This document shows positions 46,965 through 56,369 of a stretch of DNA of 64,000 nt, piece after piece. Numbering within the stretch: the first letter of the stretch is position 1; each line of letters begins with the position of its first letter. The notes under the pieces are model-generated. The model did no database searches, was not told where the DNA came from, and saw only the letters and a program-made list of their open reading frames with translations. Origin of the DNA: Streptomyces carpinensis (GTDB taxonomy: Bacteria > Actinomycetota > Actinomycetes > Streptomycetales > Streptomycetaceae); contig NZ_MUBM01000085.1 of assembly GCF_002154505.1 (NCBI RefSeq), positions 230 to 64,229 on the forward strand, read 5' to 3'. Made by a program: the position numbers and the translations under genes.

Positions 46965-46983
46965 GATGACAGTGACTGACATC
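46965..46983. promoter_or_regulatory. TetR operator 1 (with -35 of the SDR promoter)
   Basis: GATGACAGTGACTGACATC, a 19-bp inverted repeat with one mismatch. It overlaps a -35 (ATGACA, 46966-46971) that is 18 bp from a TAGGGT -10 at 46990-46995. Confidence 0.75.
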
Positions 46984-46996
46984 AGGTGCTAGGGTC

Positions 46997-47015
46997 GATG
47001 TCAGTCACTGACATC
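46997..47015. promoter_or_regulatory. TetR operator 2
   Basis: GATGTCAGTCACTGACATC, a perfect 19-bp palindrome (9-bp arms around one C). It starts 13 bp after operator 1 and just downstream of the TAGGGT -10, blocking the promoter of the gene at 47035. Confidence 0.8.
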
Positions 47016-47034
47016 AACAGTCTGGGGTTCTCCC

Positions 47035-47955
47035 ATGCGCATCTTCGTGACCGGAGCGTCCGGCTGGATCGGCTCCGCCCTCGTCCCGGAACTCGTCCAC
47101 GCGGGGCACCAGGTCGTCGGGCTCGCCCGCTCCGACGCCTCCGCCGCCGCTCTCAGCGCCGCAGGTGCGGAAGTGGTCCGCGGCACCGTCGACGATCTCG
47201 ACGTGCTGGGCCGCTCCGCTGCCGCCTCGGACGGGGTGGTCCACCTCGCCTTCAAGCACGACATCGCCTTCACCGGCGATTTCCAGGGCGCTGCCGAGGC
47301 CGATCGCCGGGCCGTCGACACCTTCGGCGACGCGCTGGCCGGCACCGGCCGCCCGTTCGTCCTCGCCTCCGGCATCGCCGGCCTCAAGCCGGGGCAGGTG
47401 GCGACCGAGCGGGACATGCCCACGATCGACGGCTCACCCATGTCCATCCGCTCGGCCACCGCCATGGCGGTGCTCGCACTCGCCTCGCGCGGGGTGCGCT
47501 CATCAGTGGTGCGACTGTCTCCGACCTGCCACGGTGAGGGAGACCACGGGTTCATGGCGACCCTGGTCGCCATCGCCCGGGCCAAGGGTGTCTCCGGCTA
47601 CATCGGCGACGGCGCCAACCGCTGGCCGGCCGTCCACCGCGTCGACGCCGCACGGTTGTTCCGCCTGGCGGTCGAGAAGGCCCCCGCGGGCTCGGTGCTG
47701 CACGGCGTCGCGGAGGAAGGCGTCGCGATCCGCGATGTCGCCGAGGTGATCGGCCGTCACCTCGATGTGCCGGTGACCTCGGTGACCCCGGAGGCCGCGC
47801 TCGAGCACTTCACCTGGCTGGGCGGCTTCCTCGGACTCGACGCCCCGGCCTCGAACGCGCTGACCCGCGAACTGCTGGACTGGCAGCCGGCTCAGCCCGG
47901 CCTCCTCGAGGACCTCGACAAGGGCCACTACTTCCACACCGTTCCTGAAGACTGA
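47035..47955 (+). CDS. NAD-dependent epimerase/dehydratase (extended/atypical SDR)
   Basis: 306 residues. The N-terminal Rossmann site is MRIFVTGASGWIGSALV; the segment GVVHLAF is near 73 and the active-site region SGIAGLKPGQ near 115. The YxxxK of classical SDRs is replaced by a MSIRSATAMAV segment, as in the atypical SDR group (NmrA/YwnB-like). RYWPAVHRVDAARLFRLAVE-like GANRWPAVHRVDAA is conserved. The reaction is unknown. It is the likely target of the divergent TetR repressor, a pairing often induced by reactive small molecules. Confidence 0.88.
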   Translation: MRIFVTGASGWIGSALVPELVHAGHQVVGLARSDASAAALSAAGAEVVRGTVDDLDVLGRSAAASDGVVHLAFKHDIAFTGDFQGAAEADRRAVDTFGDALAGTGRPFVLASGIAGLKPGQVATERDMPTIDGSPMSIRSATAMAVLALASRGVRSSVVRLSPTCHGEGDHGFMATLVAIARAKGVSGYIGDGANRWPAVHRVDAARLFRLAVEKAPAGSVLHGVAEEGVAIRDVAEVIGRHLDVPVTSVTPEAALEHFTWLGGFLGLDAPASNALTRELLDWQPAQPGLLEDLDKGHYFHTVPED

Positions 47956-48451
47956 GCGGGAGCGAGGATCGGGTGACATGCGCAACCAAGGAACCGAACG
48001 GTGCGTCACGTCACGACAGGGACAGTGCCTTCCGGTGGGTCATCCGCTTTTCGCCCCACCACTACCAGCCATGCCGAGCCAGATCCGGACGCGGCCACGA
48101 CGCCGGCCGGTACGGCCGACGCCCATCCGGGGCGTCGTGTGGGCGACCGCCACGCCCCGGTAGGCCCGCCGGCGACCCGCAGATTGATCCGCACGACGCC
48201 GTCCGGCCCGTACGTGAACACCTCCACCCCGGCAGCCGGGGGAGGCGCTGCCTCGGCGTCACGCGAATCGCCCACATGTTCCATAGCAGAGGTGGTGGCG
48301 GCATCCAGGCATGTGACGCTCAGCGATCGCCGATCAGGCGCAGTGGTAGTTGGCCTTGCAGCCCATGGCCAGTGAGCCCAGACACTCGTTGCTGCAGGGA
48401 TGGCCCGCGAGCGGGGATGCGTACCATCTGCTGGCGAACGACTCTGGATGT
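47956..48451. other. Intergenic region, no convincing gene
   Basis: About 500 bp between the SDR and ku. One minus-strand frame (48006-48284) contains a GVEVFTYGPDGVVRINLRVAG stretch that looks protein-like, but it has no ribosome-binding site or recognisable family. No hairpin of note. Confidence 0.4.
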
Positions 48452-49234
48452 ATGAAGACCATGTGGTCCGGGATGATCCAGTTCGGGCTCGTCACTGTGC
48501 CGATCAGGCTGTACGCGGCCACGGTGGAGCATCCCGTGCGCCTCCACGAGATCCATGTCGCCGACGGCAGCCGGATCGAGCATCGCCCCTTCTGCAAGGG
48601 TGAGAACCGGGAGATCCCCTACGAAGAAGTCGGCAGGGGACTTGCCCTGGCAGACGGGCGCGTGGTGCCGCTCACCGAGGAGGACCTCGCACACCTGCCC
48701 CTGCCCACAAGGCGGACCATCGACGTGCTTGGTTTCGTGCCCTTCGAGGACATCGACCCGATCAGTTTCGGGCGGCCGTACTACGCGGTTCCCGGACCGG
48801 GCGATGACCGCCCGTACGCCCTGCTCGTCGAGGCACTCGCCCGCACCGGCTACGTCGCCGTCGCCGAGCTCGCCCTGCGCAGCCGGGAGCGCCTGGCGCT
48901 GCTCCGGCCCCGCCATGGCATGCTCATCCTCCAGACCCTCCTGTGGCGGGACGAGCTGCGCGACCCCGGAGACCTCGCACCCTCCACCCCGGTCACCGAG
49001 CGGGAGCTGGAGCTGGCCGAGGTGCTGATCCGGGACCTCACCGGCATCAACGTCGGCGATGTACACGACGACTACGCCCACGCCCTTGATCAGCTCGTGG
49101 CCGCAAAGATCACCGGCGGTGAGCTCGCCGAAGAGCCGGCGGAGCCCACTCCGGCGCTGGACCTGATGGCAGCACTGGAGGAGAGTGTCCGGGCTGCCGA
49201 GCGGGCGCACGAACGCCTGCGGCATCGGCCATAA
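48452..49234 (+). CDS. ku: Ku protein of bacterial non-homologous end joining
   Basis: 260 residues from the ATG at 48452; in-frame codons upstream (from 48350) look non-coding. The family start MWSGMIQFGLVTVPIRLYAAT is present, followed by the beta-barrel core with IEHRPFCKGENREIPYEEVGRG (conserved Cys region), TIDVLGFV and YYAVPG. A helical C-terminal part ends in a short basic tail. It binds DNA double-strand ends as a ring-shaped homodimer and recruits ligase D. No ligD is in the window, and Streptomyces commonly carry several ku genes. Confidence 0.93.
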   Translation: MKTMWSGMIQFGLVTVPIRLYAATVEHPVRLHEIHVADGSRIEHRPFCKGENREIPYEEVGRGLALADGRVVPLTEEDLAHLPLPTRRTIDVLGFVPFEDIDPISFGRPYYAVPGPGDDRPYALLVEALARTGYVAVAELALRSRERLALLRPRHGMLILQTLLWRDELRDPGDLAPSTPVTERELELAEVLIRDLTGINVGDVHDDYAHALDQLVAAKITGGELAEEPAEPTPALDLMAALEESVRAAERAHERLRHRP

Positions 49235-50227
49235 CCGTTGCGCGGCCGGCCATTACTGGGCGCGTGACCGGACAACACACGTATCCAGGCATTACACACG
49301 CAAAACGCCGCCGGCGCGCCCACTGCACCACCTCTCCTCAGGTCGCCCAACCCTCCGGCAACCGGGCACCACCGCCCCCCGTGTGCCCGGGCACCCTCCC
49401 CCGCTCAGCGTCCCGAATCCAAGAGCGGGGAGGTGGGGGGCGCTGTACGGCCCACCGATCCGTATGTCGAGGGTTGTCTCCGGCTACCGCGGACTCAGCC
49501 CTCGGTGGGAATGTCGATCCCGATAGCTGCCTGGAGTCGTCGGTCCAGCCGCTGTCCCACGGTCCTGCAAGAGACTTGGCCGCCTCGCCACGTTGGACAC
49601 GGACATGGCCACCGAGAACCCATGGGGCGGCGATTCGTCGAGGCGGTCGCGGAGGCGGCCGGCTCCCCGATCGGGACGGCGGAAGACCGAGGCCGGGGCG
49701 CGCATATGGAACGACGGCGCGCGCGAGGCGAGCCGATGGTGCGGACGGGAACCCACCCGCTCGCGCGCGGGTCCGGCGCGCGCGGCCCCGGATTCGGAGG
49801 CGGGGTGGTGATTGAACGTTTCAATCACCACCCCTTCTATTCTCGCGCAGCCGGTCGGCATCGACGAGGGGCTGGTCCTGTCGTCGGGCGGCCCCTACAT
49901 CGCGACGCTGGTGCTCGCACGGTCGGATCGTCCCAGTTCATGGCAGCGTCCCCGCCCGCCATCCGTAACTCGGCACGCTGAAGACCCGATTCCTGGGCGA
50001 GTGATCGGTGCGCAATCCCTTGCGCGGCGACGGGCGCCGCGTTAAGTTCCCCTCGTCTGAGTCGATTCAATACTCCGCGGCGCCCACCCGACGCCGCGAG
50101 TCCGCACTCCGCACGGCCAGCGCGATCCCGGCTCCCCGCCGCCCCGTCCGTCCGCCGCAGCCCGTCCACGCCGGTCCTCCCCGCACTGCCCTGAAACGCC
50201 GGCTGCCACCGAGGAGCGCACCACACC
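49235..50227. other. Intergenic region upstream of the second glycan locus
   Basis: About 1 kb with no convincing gene; frames are short and lack recognisable motifs. It holds the 33-bp palindrome at 49802-49834 and a TTGAATCG half-site (minus strand) at 50063-50070. It may be decayed sequence. Confidence 0.5.
49802..49834. promoter_or_regulatory. 33-bp perfect palindrome with LacI-type core
   Basis: Two perfect 15-bp arms (GGGGTGGTGATTGAA and its complement) around CGT. The centre is TTGAACGTTTCAA, the same 13-mer as at 21510-21522 read on the other strand. It can be an operator or, as RNA, a very stable hairpin followed by TTCTATTCTC. It is 394 bp upstream of the GH78 remnant. Confidence 0.6.
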
Positions 50228-50510
50228 ATGTCATCCGCCCACGGAAAGACCGTGGCCCGCCCACGGCACAGGAGCGTCCTGCTCACCACCGCGACCTTGA
50301 CCGCCCCGGTCCGCCGCCGCGCCCTGCGGGGCAGTGGCCGCACCCCCAACGACGCGCCCCCCACGCCCTGCAGCACCTGACGGTCGGTGACCAGTCCCGG
50401 CCCGGCCGCTGGGGATCGAGGGCACGCCGCGGTTCGGCTGGCAGCCCCAGGTCGTCGACCGCGAGGAATCGAAGTCCGCCTACGAGATCGTGGTGACTCG
50501 CCGCCACCGG
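50228..50510 (+). pseudogene. 5' remnant of a GH78 alpha-L-rhamnosidase
   Basis: An ATG at 50228 behind GAGGAG opens MSSAHGKTVARPRHRSVLLT, a secretion-signal-like start. After frame changes the sequence reads LQHLTVGDQSRP, then LGIEGTPRFGWQPQV and SKSAYEIVVTR. This is the conserved N-terminal domain of GH78 rhamnosidases (compare LSQALGIDDTTPDLSW in the intact gene at 11646). Homology stops near 50500 and the catalytic part is absent, so it is a frameshifted, truncated relic. Confidence 0.6.
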
Positions 50511-50784
50511 GTCCGATGCCGCGCAGCAGACCGCCGCTGACCAATTGCCTGGTTGCCCGGGGCTAGCCACCGGGACCTTGGCCGCCCAGGGGACAGGGCG
50601 GAGGTGGCGCTGCCCCCCGGGCCAGGAGGCTGCCGACCGCCGCTCGGTCGCGGAAATGGCAGATACACAGCCACAGCGCGTCCAATCGAGCGACGTCGAG
50701 CCCGTTACCGAAGCCAGCGTTGCCGCTCGCGTGAATCCGTGGCTGCCCATCAGTCACCTATCAGCCATCACAGGGAGCACATCC

Positions 50785-53001
50785 ATGGAACGCCAATTGC
50801 GATTCGACCGCCGGACGGTCCTCCGAGGATTCGCCGGCGTCACGTCGGCAACCCTGATGACGCGGGTGCTCCAAGGAGAGGCGGCGGCCGCCCCGAGGAC
50901 GCCGTCGGCAGGGCAGCCTGAAGGGAGGATCGATCGGCACGCGCTCGTCACCCGCCATCGGGTGGTGCGCCACGCCAGCGATCTCGACCTGCCCGTCCAG
51001 GTCGGGAATGGCCGCCTCGCCTTCGGCGCCGATGTCACCGGGCTCCAAACCTTTGTCCCGTTCAACACGCTCTCCGACTGGGGCTGGCACGTCGATGCGC
51101 TGCCGCCCGGGAAGCAGGTCTCTGACTACCGAGGCACCATCTGGGAGACCTATGGACGCGACGTCTACTACTGGACCGGAGACAAGAACCAGCCTGAACT
51201 CAACAACTGGCTTCGCGAGAACCCGCATCGGGCGAATCTTGGACGGATCGGCCTGCGGCTGCTGAAGACGGACGGCACGGAGGCCAAGGAAAGCGATCTG
51301 ACCGACGTCGTACAGGAGCTTGATCCCTGGACCGGCCTGCTCCACAGCCAGTTCCGGCTTGAGGGCACTCTCGTCACGGTTCAGACGGCCTGTCACCCCG
51401 GAGCCGACGTTGTCGGGACGCGGATCCGATCGGACCTGGTCAGCCAAGGGCGCCTGAGTGTGTTCCTCGACTTTCCCTATGCGACTCGCGCCGGACTCAA
51501 CAAGTTCGAAGCACCGTACGTCGGTTTCTACGACCTCCCGGAACTGCACTCGACGGATCTCCGTGGCACTGTACTGACGCACACGATGGACGACACCCGA
51601 TACCAGGTCGGGCTGTCCTTGTCGCCCGGCGCCCGTATCGCCCGCGTCGACCCCGCGCAGCATCGTTACGAGATCACAGGTCGCGGCGGTGAAGTCGACG
51701 TTGCCGCGCTGTTCACGCCCGAGGTCACAGGACGGGTTCCGTCGGCAGCCGACGTGATGAGTCAGAGCGAGATCTGGTGGCCACGATTCTGGCGGACAGG
51801 CGGCGCGGTAGACCTGTCCGCCAGCACCGATCCGCGTTGGAAGGAACTGGAACGACGCATCGTCCTGAGCCAGTACCACCTTGCGGTCAACGACGCCGGC
51901 AATGAGCCGGCACAGGAGTCCGGCCTGGTCAACAACGGCTGGTACGGCAAGTTTCATATGGAGATGTATTGGTGGCACGCCTTCCACCACGCGCTGTGGA
52001 ACCGGTGGCCGCTGCTTGACCGGAGTACCGCCATCTACGAGCGCTTCCTGCCCACCGCGCGCCGGCGCGCCCAGTCGCAGGGCTTCCGTGGGGCACGGTG
52101 GCCGAAGATGACGACAGCGTACGGCGATGCGATCGGCCGCGAGTCGCCCGGTGAGCCCACGGCCCTTCTCCTGTGGCAGCAGCCGCACTCACTGTTCCTG
52201 GCCGAACTCGACTATCAGGCGCACCCCAACCACAGCACCTTGCGCAAGTGGCAGGAAGTCGTCCACGAGGGCGCTGAGTTCATCGCTTCGTTCGCGAACC
52301 GCGACGAGCGCGGTCGGTACGTGATCGGACCGCCGATCATGTGCTGCAACGAGCGCAACGACTCCGAGTCGACCACGAACCCCACCTTCGAGTTGTCCTA
52401 CTGGAAATTCGGACTCAGAATCGCCCAACAGTGGCGGGAACGGCTGGGGCAGGGGCGCGATCCGCACTGGGACGACGTCCTCGACCACCTTGCGCCGCTC
52501 CCGGCCGAGGACGGCGTCTATGTGTTGTACGAGGGCGTGCCGGACATGTGGACCAAGCACAACACCAACCACCCGGACCCCATCGCCGCATACGGCATGC
52601 TGCCCGGCGACGGTGTCGACGTCGCCGTCATGCGGGCGACCACGCAGCGCGTCCGGCAGACATGGCCCGTGACCGACCTGTACGCCTGGGACTTCCCTCT
52701 GCTCGCCCTCAACGCAGCCCGGCTGGGGGACACCGCGTCCGCGGTCGACTACCTGCTCCACGAGCGCTACCGGTTCACGGACACCGGCCTGCCCGCGAGC
52801 GGCAAGAGCGGTGTGCCGTCTCCGTACTTCCCCTCCGCTGGGGGCCTGCTGTACGCCGTCGCGATGATGTGCGCCGGGTGGAGCGACTCGCCGTCAGGTG
52901 AGCCTGGAGCGAGCGGGCGAAGCGGACGAGACGGCAGCGCTCCCGGCTTCCCGCAGCAAGGGTGGGCTGTGCACTGGGAGAATCTTGCGCCCGCCCTGTA
53001 A
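50785..53001 (+). CDS. Secreted six-hairpin glycosidase, family not assigned
   Basis: 738 residues from the ATG at 50785 (GGGAG upstream). A Tat signal (FDRRTVLRGFAGVTSATL) comes first. An N-terminal beta-sandwich contains LPVQVGNGRLAFGADVTGLQ. The (alpha/alpha)6 barrel begins near 350, with NNGWYGKFHMEMYWWHAFHH, GRESPGEPTALLLWQQPH and ERNDSESTTNPTFELSYWKFG. The architecture is like GH65/GH95/GH154 enzymes, and invariant acidic residues sit in the EMYWWH and ERND segments. The exact CAZy family and substrate are not recognised. The context (GH78 remnant, GH29 fucosidase) suggests pectin or xyloglucan side chains. Codon use is somewhat less GC-biased than that of its neighbours. Confidence 0.75.
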   Translation: MERQLRFDRRTVLRGFAGVTSATLMTRVLQGEAAAAPRTPSAGQPEGRIDRHALVTRHRVVRHASDLDLPVQVGNGRLAFGADVTGLQTFVPFNTLSDWGWHVDALPPGKQVSDYRGTIWETYGRDVYYWTGDKNQPELNNWLRENPHRANLGRIGLRLLKTDGTEAKESDLTDVVQELDPWTGLLHSQFRLEGTLVTVQTACHPGADVVGTRIRSDLVSQGRLSVFLDFPYATRAGLNKFEAPYVGFYDLPELHSTDLRGTVLTHTMDDTRYQVGLSLSPGARIARVDPAQHRYEITGRGGEVDVAALFTPEVTGRVPSAADVMSQSEIWWPRFWRTGGAVDLSASTDPRWKELERRIVLSQYHLAVNDAGNEPAQESGLVNNGWYGKFHMEMYWWHAFHHALWNRWPLLDRSTAIYERFLPTARRRAQSQGFRGARWPKMTTAYGDAIGRESPGEPTALLLWQQPHSLFLAELDYQAHPNHSTLRKWQEVVHEGAEFIASFANRDERGRYVIGPPIMCCNERNDSESTTNPTFELSYWKFGLRIAQQWRERLGQGRDPHWDDVLDHLAPLPAEDGVYVLYEGVPDMWTKHNTNHPDPIAAYGMLPGDGVDVAVMRATTQRVRQTWPVTDLYAWDFPLLALNAARLGDTASAVDYLLHERYRFTDTGLPASGKSGVPSPYFPSAGGLLYAVAMMCAGWSDSPSGEPGASGRSGRDGSAPGFPQQGWAVHWENLAPAL

Positions 53002-53419
53002 TCGAGCCGGGCACGCCGTCTCTGCGGGACTCTGGCTGATGCACACCGGCAGCAGCCTCAGTGCCGTCCTGACCGGTTCGGTGATGGCAGATCGTCGCTT
53101 GAAGGTCCGGGCCTCGGGCAAGACTTCGGAGTCCAGGACGCGGCGAACCAGTCAGCGCGGGATGCCCCACCGTCGGGCGATCCCCTGAACGGACGGGTGT
53201 CGCCCGTCCGTTGGGGTGGATTGCCCATCTCACCGCTCTGCCTGCACCGAGTCCCACGTTGTGGGAAGGAACGACCAAGGCCCATTTCACACGACGATCC
53301 GGCTTCCCAGATGACGAACAGCCTTCACGCGCTCAAGGCTGCCGGCTGGAGATTCATCGGATCTCTTTGGCGCGTCTGCTCTTGCCGTCCCCCGACTTAC
53401 GACAGAGAGGACCTCCTCC
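53002..53419. other. Intergenic region with a possible transposase scrap
   Basis: No intact gene. On the minus strand near 53060-53190 a frame reads VQGIARRWGIPR, a stop, then LVRRVLDSEVLPEARTFKRRS. This weakly resembles the HTH start of an IS21-type transposase. The end of the gap must contain the fucosidase promoter. Confidence 0.3.
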
Positions 53420-54922
53420 ATGCCCGGATACGACGTCACCAGGCGCGGCTTCCTCCACCGAACCGGCGCGATCAGCGCCGGCGCCGCGCTCGCATCGCTC
53501 GCAGGCCGGCAGACAGCGTCCGCATCGACCGCCGCTTCTGCGACCCCACTGCTCCAGGCGCCTGGTCCGTATGTTGCGACCCGCGAGTCACTGGCAGCCC
53601 ACACCGCACCCCAGTGGTTTCGCGACGCGAAGTTCGGCATCTTCATCCACTGGGGCGTCTACGCGGTCCCCGCGTGGGGCGTCGACGTCGCGTACCACGG
53701 TGCGGAGTGGTACTCGTACGCGATGCACATCAGCGCCCCGGACCAGACCTATCAGCACCATCTGCAGACCTACGGCGCCGACTTCGACTACGACCGCTTC
53801 ATCCCGCGGTTCCGGGCCGAGCGCTACGATGCCCGGGCCTGGATCGAGCTGATCGAGCGCGCCGGTGCACGCTACTTCGTGCTCACCTCCAAGCACCATG
53901 ACGGCTTCCAGCTCTTTCCCAACTCCGCTTCCGACCGGAACTCGGTCGTGATGGGGCCGAGGCGGGACCTGGTGGGAGAGCTGTTCCATGCGGCACGTAC
54001 CAGCCACCTCAAGCGCGGGATCTACCACTCCCTCGGCGAGTTCTTCAACCCTGCACTGCAAACGCCGCCGTGGAACCCGTACACCAAGGCGCCGATCCCA
54101 TACGTCGGGTACAAGCCGGTCCAGAACTACGTCGACGAGTATCTGCACGTCATGCTGAGGACCCTCGTCGAGGCCTACGACCCGGACTTGCTGTGGGCCG
54201 ACGGCGAGCACTGGCATGCCGATCTCGGCGCCGGCCCGGCGTTCAAACCGAAGGACATGGACTGGCGCGGCGATGAGATCCTCGCCTACTACTACAACCA
54301 GGCCACCACCCGGCCGCATCCGAAGGAAGTGCTCGTCAACGACCGCTTCGAGGCCAGTCATCGAGACTACGCAACGCTCGAGGGCGACAAGTCGAGCTAC
54401 GCGCTGCGGGCGGACAAGTGGGAGGCATGCCTGACGCTGGGCCGCTCCTGGGGCTACGACACGAACGAGGATCCGGCCTCCATCAAATCGTCGCCGCAGA
54501 TCGTGCGACTGCTCGTCGACATCGTCAGCAAGAACGGCAACCTGCTCCTCAACATCGGCCCGAAAGCCGACGGAACGATTGCCCCCTGGCAATCCGAGCG
54601 GTTGCTGGCCGTCGGCGCATGGCTCGACAGGAACGGCTCAGCCATCTATGACACCGTTCCCTGGAGCCGTGCAGCAGACGGCGACCTGCGCTACACCGTC
54701 TCCGACCGCTCGTTCAACGTCCTGGGTCTGAACTGGCCCGGTGCACTCCTCACCGTGCCGGCGGACCTGCCGGTCGACGCCCACTCGCAGATCAGACTGC
54801 TCGGCGCGGAAGGACACAAGATCCCCTTCCGGCGTACCGGCTCGGGCGTAGATATCGAGCTTCCGGACCGTAACCCGAACGGCGACGACTACCCGTTCGT
54901 TCTGCGGATCACGAACAGCTGA
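53420..54922 (+). CDS. Secreted GH29 alpha-L-fucosidase
   Basis: 500 residues. A Tat signal (TRRGFLHRTGAISAGAALAS, cleavage near ASAS at about 37) precedes the TIM barrel. Family motifs are WFRDAKFGIFIHWGVYAVPAW, YFVLTSKHHDGFQLF and the nucleophile D261 in LLWADGEHW; GNLLLNIGPKADGTI lies near 375. A small C-terminal beta-sandwich closes the protein. It releases alpha-L-fucose from glycans, in plants notably from xyloglucan, arabinogalactan and RG-II. A GAGAGGACC ribosome-binding region precedes the ATG at 53420. It follows the six-hairpin enzyme in the same direction. Confidence 0.93.
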   Translation: MPGYDVTRRGFLHRTGAISAGAALASLAGRQTASASTAASATPLLQAPGPYVATRESLAAHTAPQWFRDAKFGIFIHWGVYAVPAWGVDVAYHGAEWYSYAMHISAPDQTYQHHLQTYGADFDYDRFIPRFRAERYDARAWIELIERAGARYFVLTSKHHDGFQLFPNSASDRNSVVMGPRRDLVGELFHAARTSHLKRGIYHSLGEFFNPALQTPPWNPYTKAPIPYVGYKPVQNYVDEYLHVMLRTLVEAYDPDLLWADGEHWHADLGAGPAFKPKDMDWRGDEILAYYYNQATTRPHPKEVLVNDRFEASHRDYATLEGDKSSYALRADKWEACLTLGRSWGYDTNEDPASIKSSPQIVRLLVDIVSKNGNLLLNIGPKADGTIAPWQSERLLAVGAWLDRNGSAIYDTVPWSRAADGDLRYTVSDRSFNVLGLNWPGALLTVPADLPVDAHSQIRLLGAEGHKIPFRRTGSGVDIELPDRNPNGDDYPFVLRITNS

Positions 54923-55556
54923 GGATTGACCGGACCCAGATACGTCTGTCGACCTGAGCCAGCCGGGGCACCGCCGCGTCCAACGATGCGGAGGTGCCCC
55001 GCCTACGGCCTACATCCTGGACCAAGGTGGCCTCTCGCCCAGTCAGGGCGGGAACGACACGGCTGCTGGAGGCGCGGCAGGAGTCCGCCGCAACGGGAGA
55101 TCCCGCGCCGCACGGCCCACTACTGAGCCAAGTTCGTGCTCCCTGTGATGCTGACGATCCGTATGGAGGTAGGGCCCTTGGTCGACTGCCCTGACGCCGC
55201 GGCGGCCGCGATCGCAGCAGCCCCCGGCCGGCCCCGGTGAGTGAATGCGGCAGCACTCCGGCGTCCGGCAGCAGCGCGCCGGGACGGGACCCGGCAGGGC
55301 CCACGCGGCGCAGGCCGAACAGGCGGGCAAGAAGCGCAAGGCCACCTGGCCCGAACGGAGCAAGGGCAAGGCTCACACTCGACCTGTGGGTTTCCTTGGC
55401 TCTGACGCTGTGGGGGAGGCCTGGGGGAAACCGGACGGTCTCACGGCTCGTCCGGGCGTCGGCGCACCTGGTTGAGCGCGACCTAGTTACCTTGGCTTCT
55501 GCGAACGGCCCAGTAACTTCGGTAACGATGGGGTCACCTCAAGCGTCGGCAGACCT
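54923..55556. other. Intergenic region, no convincing gene
   Basis: 634 bp between the fucosidase and the GPP34 fragment. Short frames such as KKRKATWPERSKGKAHTRPV (about 55320-55390, plus) look protein-like but have no clear start or family. No strong hairpin was seen. Confidence 0.4.
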
Positions 55557-56042
55557 TCAAAGCCCGGACACGGCGATGACCGCGGTGATCGCGGCCAGTG
55601 CGGTGCGAACCGCCTCGCCGAGCGCTGCGGCGGATCCTTGTTCCTCGTCGATCACAGCGAGACGTGTCTCGGCCGACGACGCATTGGCGTCCGGGAGCAG
55701 GACGGCTCGGAGGCCCGTATGGTCCAGCATCGTGATCAGCACCGCCGTCCGCTCGTCGCGCTCTCGGTCCTGCAGCAGCATGGCGGCCAACTTCCCGCGC
55801 AGCGCTGCGGGCACCGCGGGGTCCGTGACCGGGTACCTGATTGATCCGAAGGCGCCCAGTATCCGTCGGCCCTCCTTGGGTACCAGGCGCTTCGCCAACA
55901 GCCCGTCGAAGGCGGCGGTGACGACGTAGGCAGGAGGCGAGGTCGGCGGCTCATCACTCACACGGGGCGAAGCCATCGAAGACGCCTCGAAGTAACCGCC
56001 CATCCACCGGAGGCCACCCCGTGGCACAGGGCTTCTCGACAT
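55557..56042 (-). CDS. Truncated GOLPH3/VPS74 (GPP34)-like protein
   Basis: 161 residues at most; the homologous part begins only near residue 40 with VVTAAFDGLLAKRLVPKEGRRILG, then RYPVTDPAVPAALRGKLAAML and DERTAVLITMLDHTGL. This is the C-terminal half of the GPP34 domain, which normally spans about 200-230 residues and binds phosphoinositides in eukaryotes. Actinomycete copies are of unknown function. The N-terminal half (LP.ELLLL region) is missing and is replaced by unrelated sequence, so it is probably a decayed gene. A start at the ATG of MASPRVSDE is equally possible. Confidence 0.5.
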   Translation of the reverse strand: MSRSPVPRGGLRWMGGYFEASSMASPRVSDEPPTSPPAYVVTAAFDGLLAKRLVPKEGRRILGAFGSIRYPVTDPAVPAALRGKLAAMLLQDRERDERTAVLITMLDHTGLRAVLLPDANASSAETRLAVIDEEQGSAAALGEAVRTALAAITAVIAVSGL

Positions 56043-56369
56043 CCGTCACGCCGTCATGGTGCCCAGTGGGCAGGGTCGGATGCCGGCAGGGTGCCGGGAG
56101 GTGACGGCCGCATGGGCGCGAGGGCAGGTGGTGTGCCGCAGGAACCTCTCGAACGGCGGCTCGCCACTGGCCCGGGCGGCCGATGCGGGTTCCCATGGGG
56201 CTCAGCTGTCAGGTGGCCGATCGCGATCTGGTCGCTCGCTCCGGCAGTGTCCACGTTTGAGCCACGTACCCATTGAACGGTGAGACGCGGGTCACACGAG
56301 GGATGTCACAGACCGGGGCGGGTTCTACGTCTAAGGAAATAACCGAAGCGACCGCGACGGGAGGAACTC
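56043..56369. other. Intergenic region upstream of the small-ORF/repeat-protein locus
   Basis: No gene seen. The last 60 bp are comparatively A/T-rich (TTCTACGTCTAAGGAAATAACC at 56322-56344 in pieces) and must carry the promoter of the small ORFs, but no consensus pair is clear. Confidence 0.4.

Noticed and set aside
48006..48284. Minus-strand 92-residue frame
   Set aside because: A short protein-like patch only; no ribosome-binding site, family or neighbour support.
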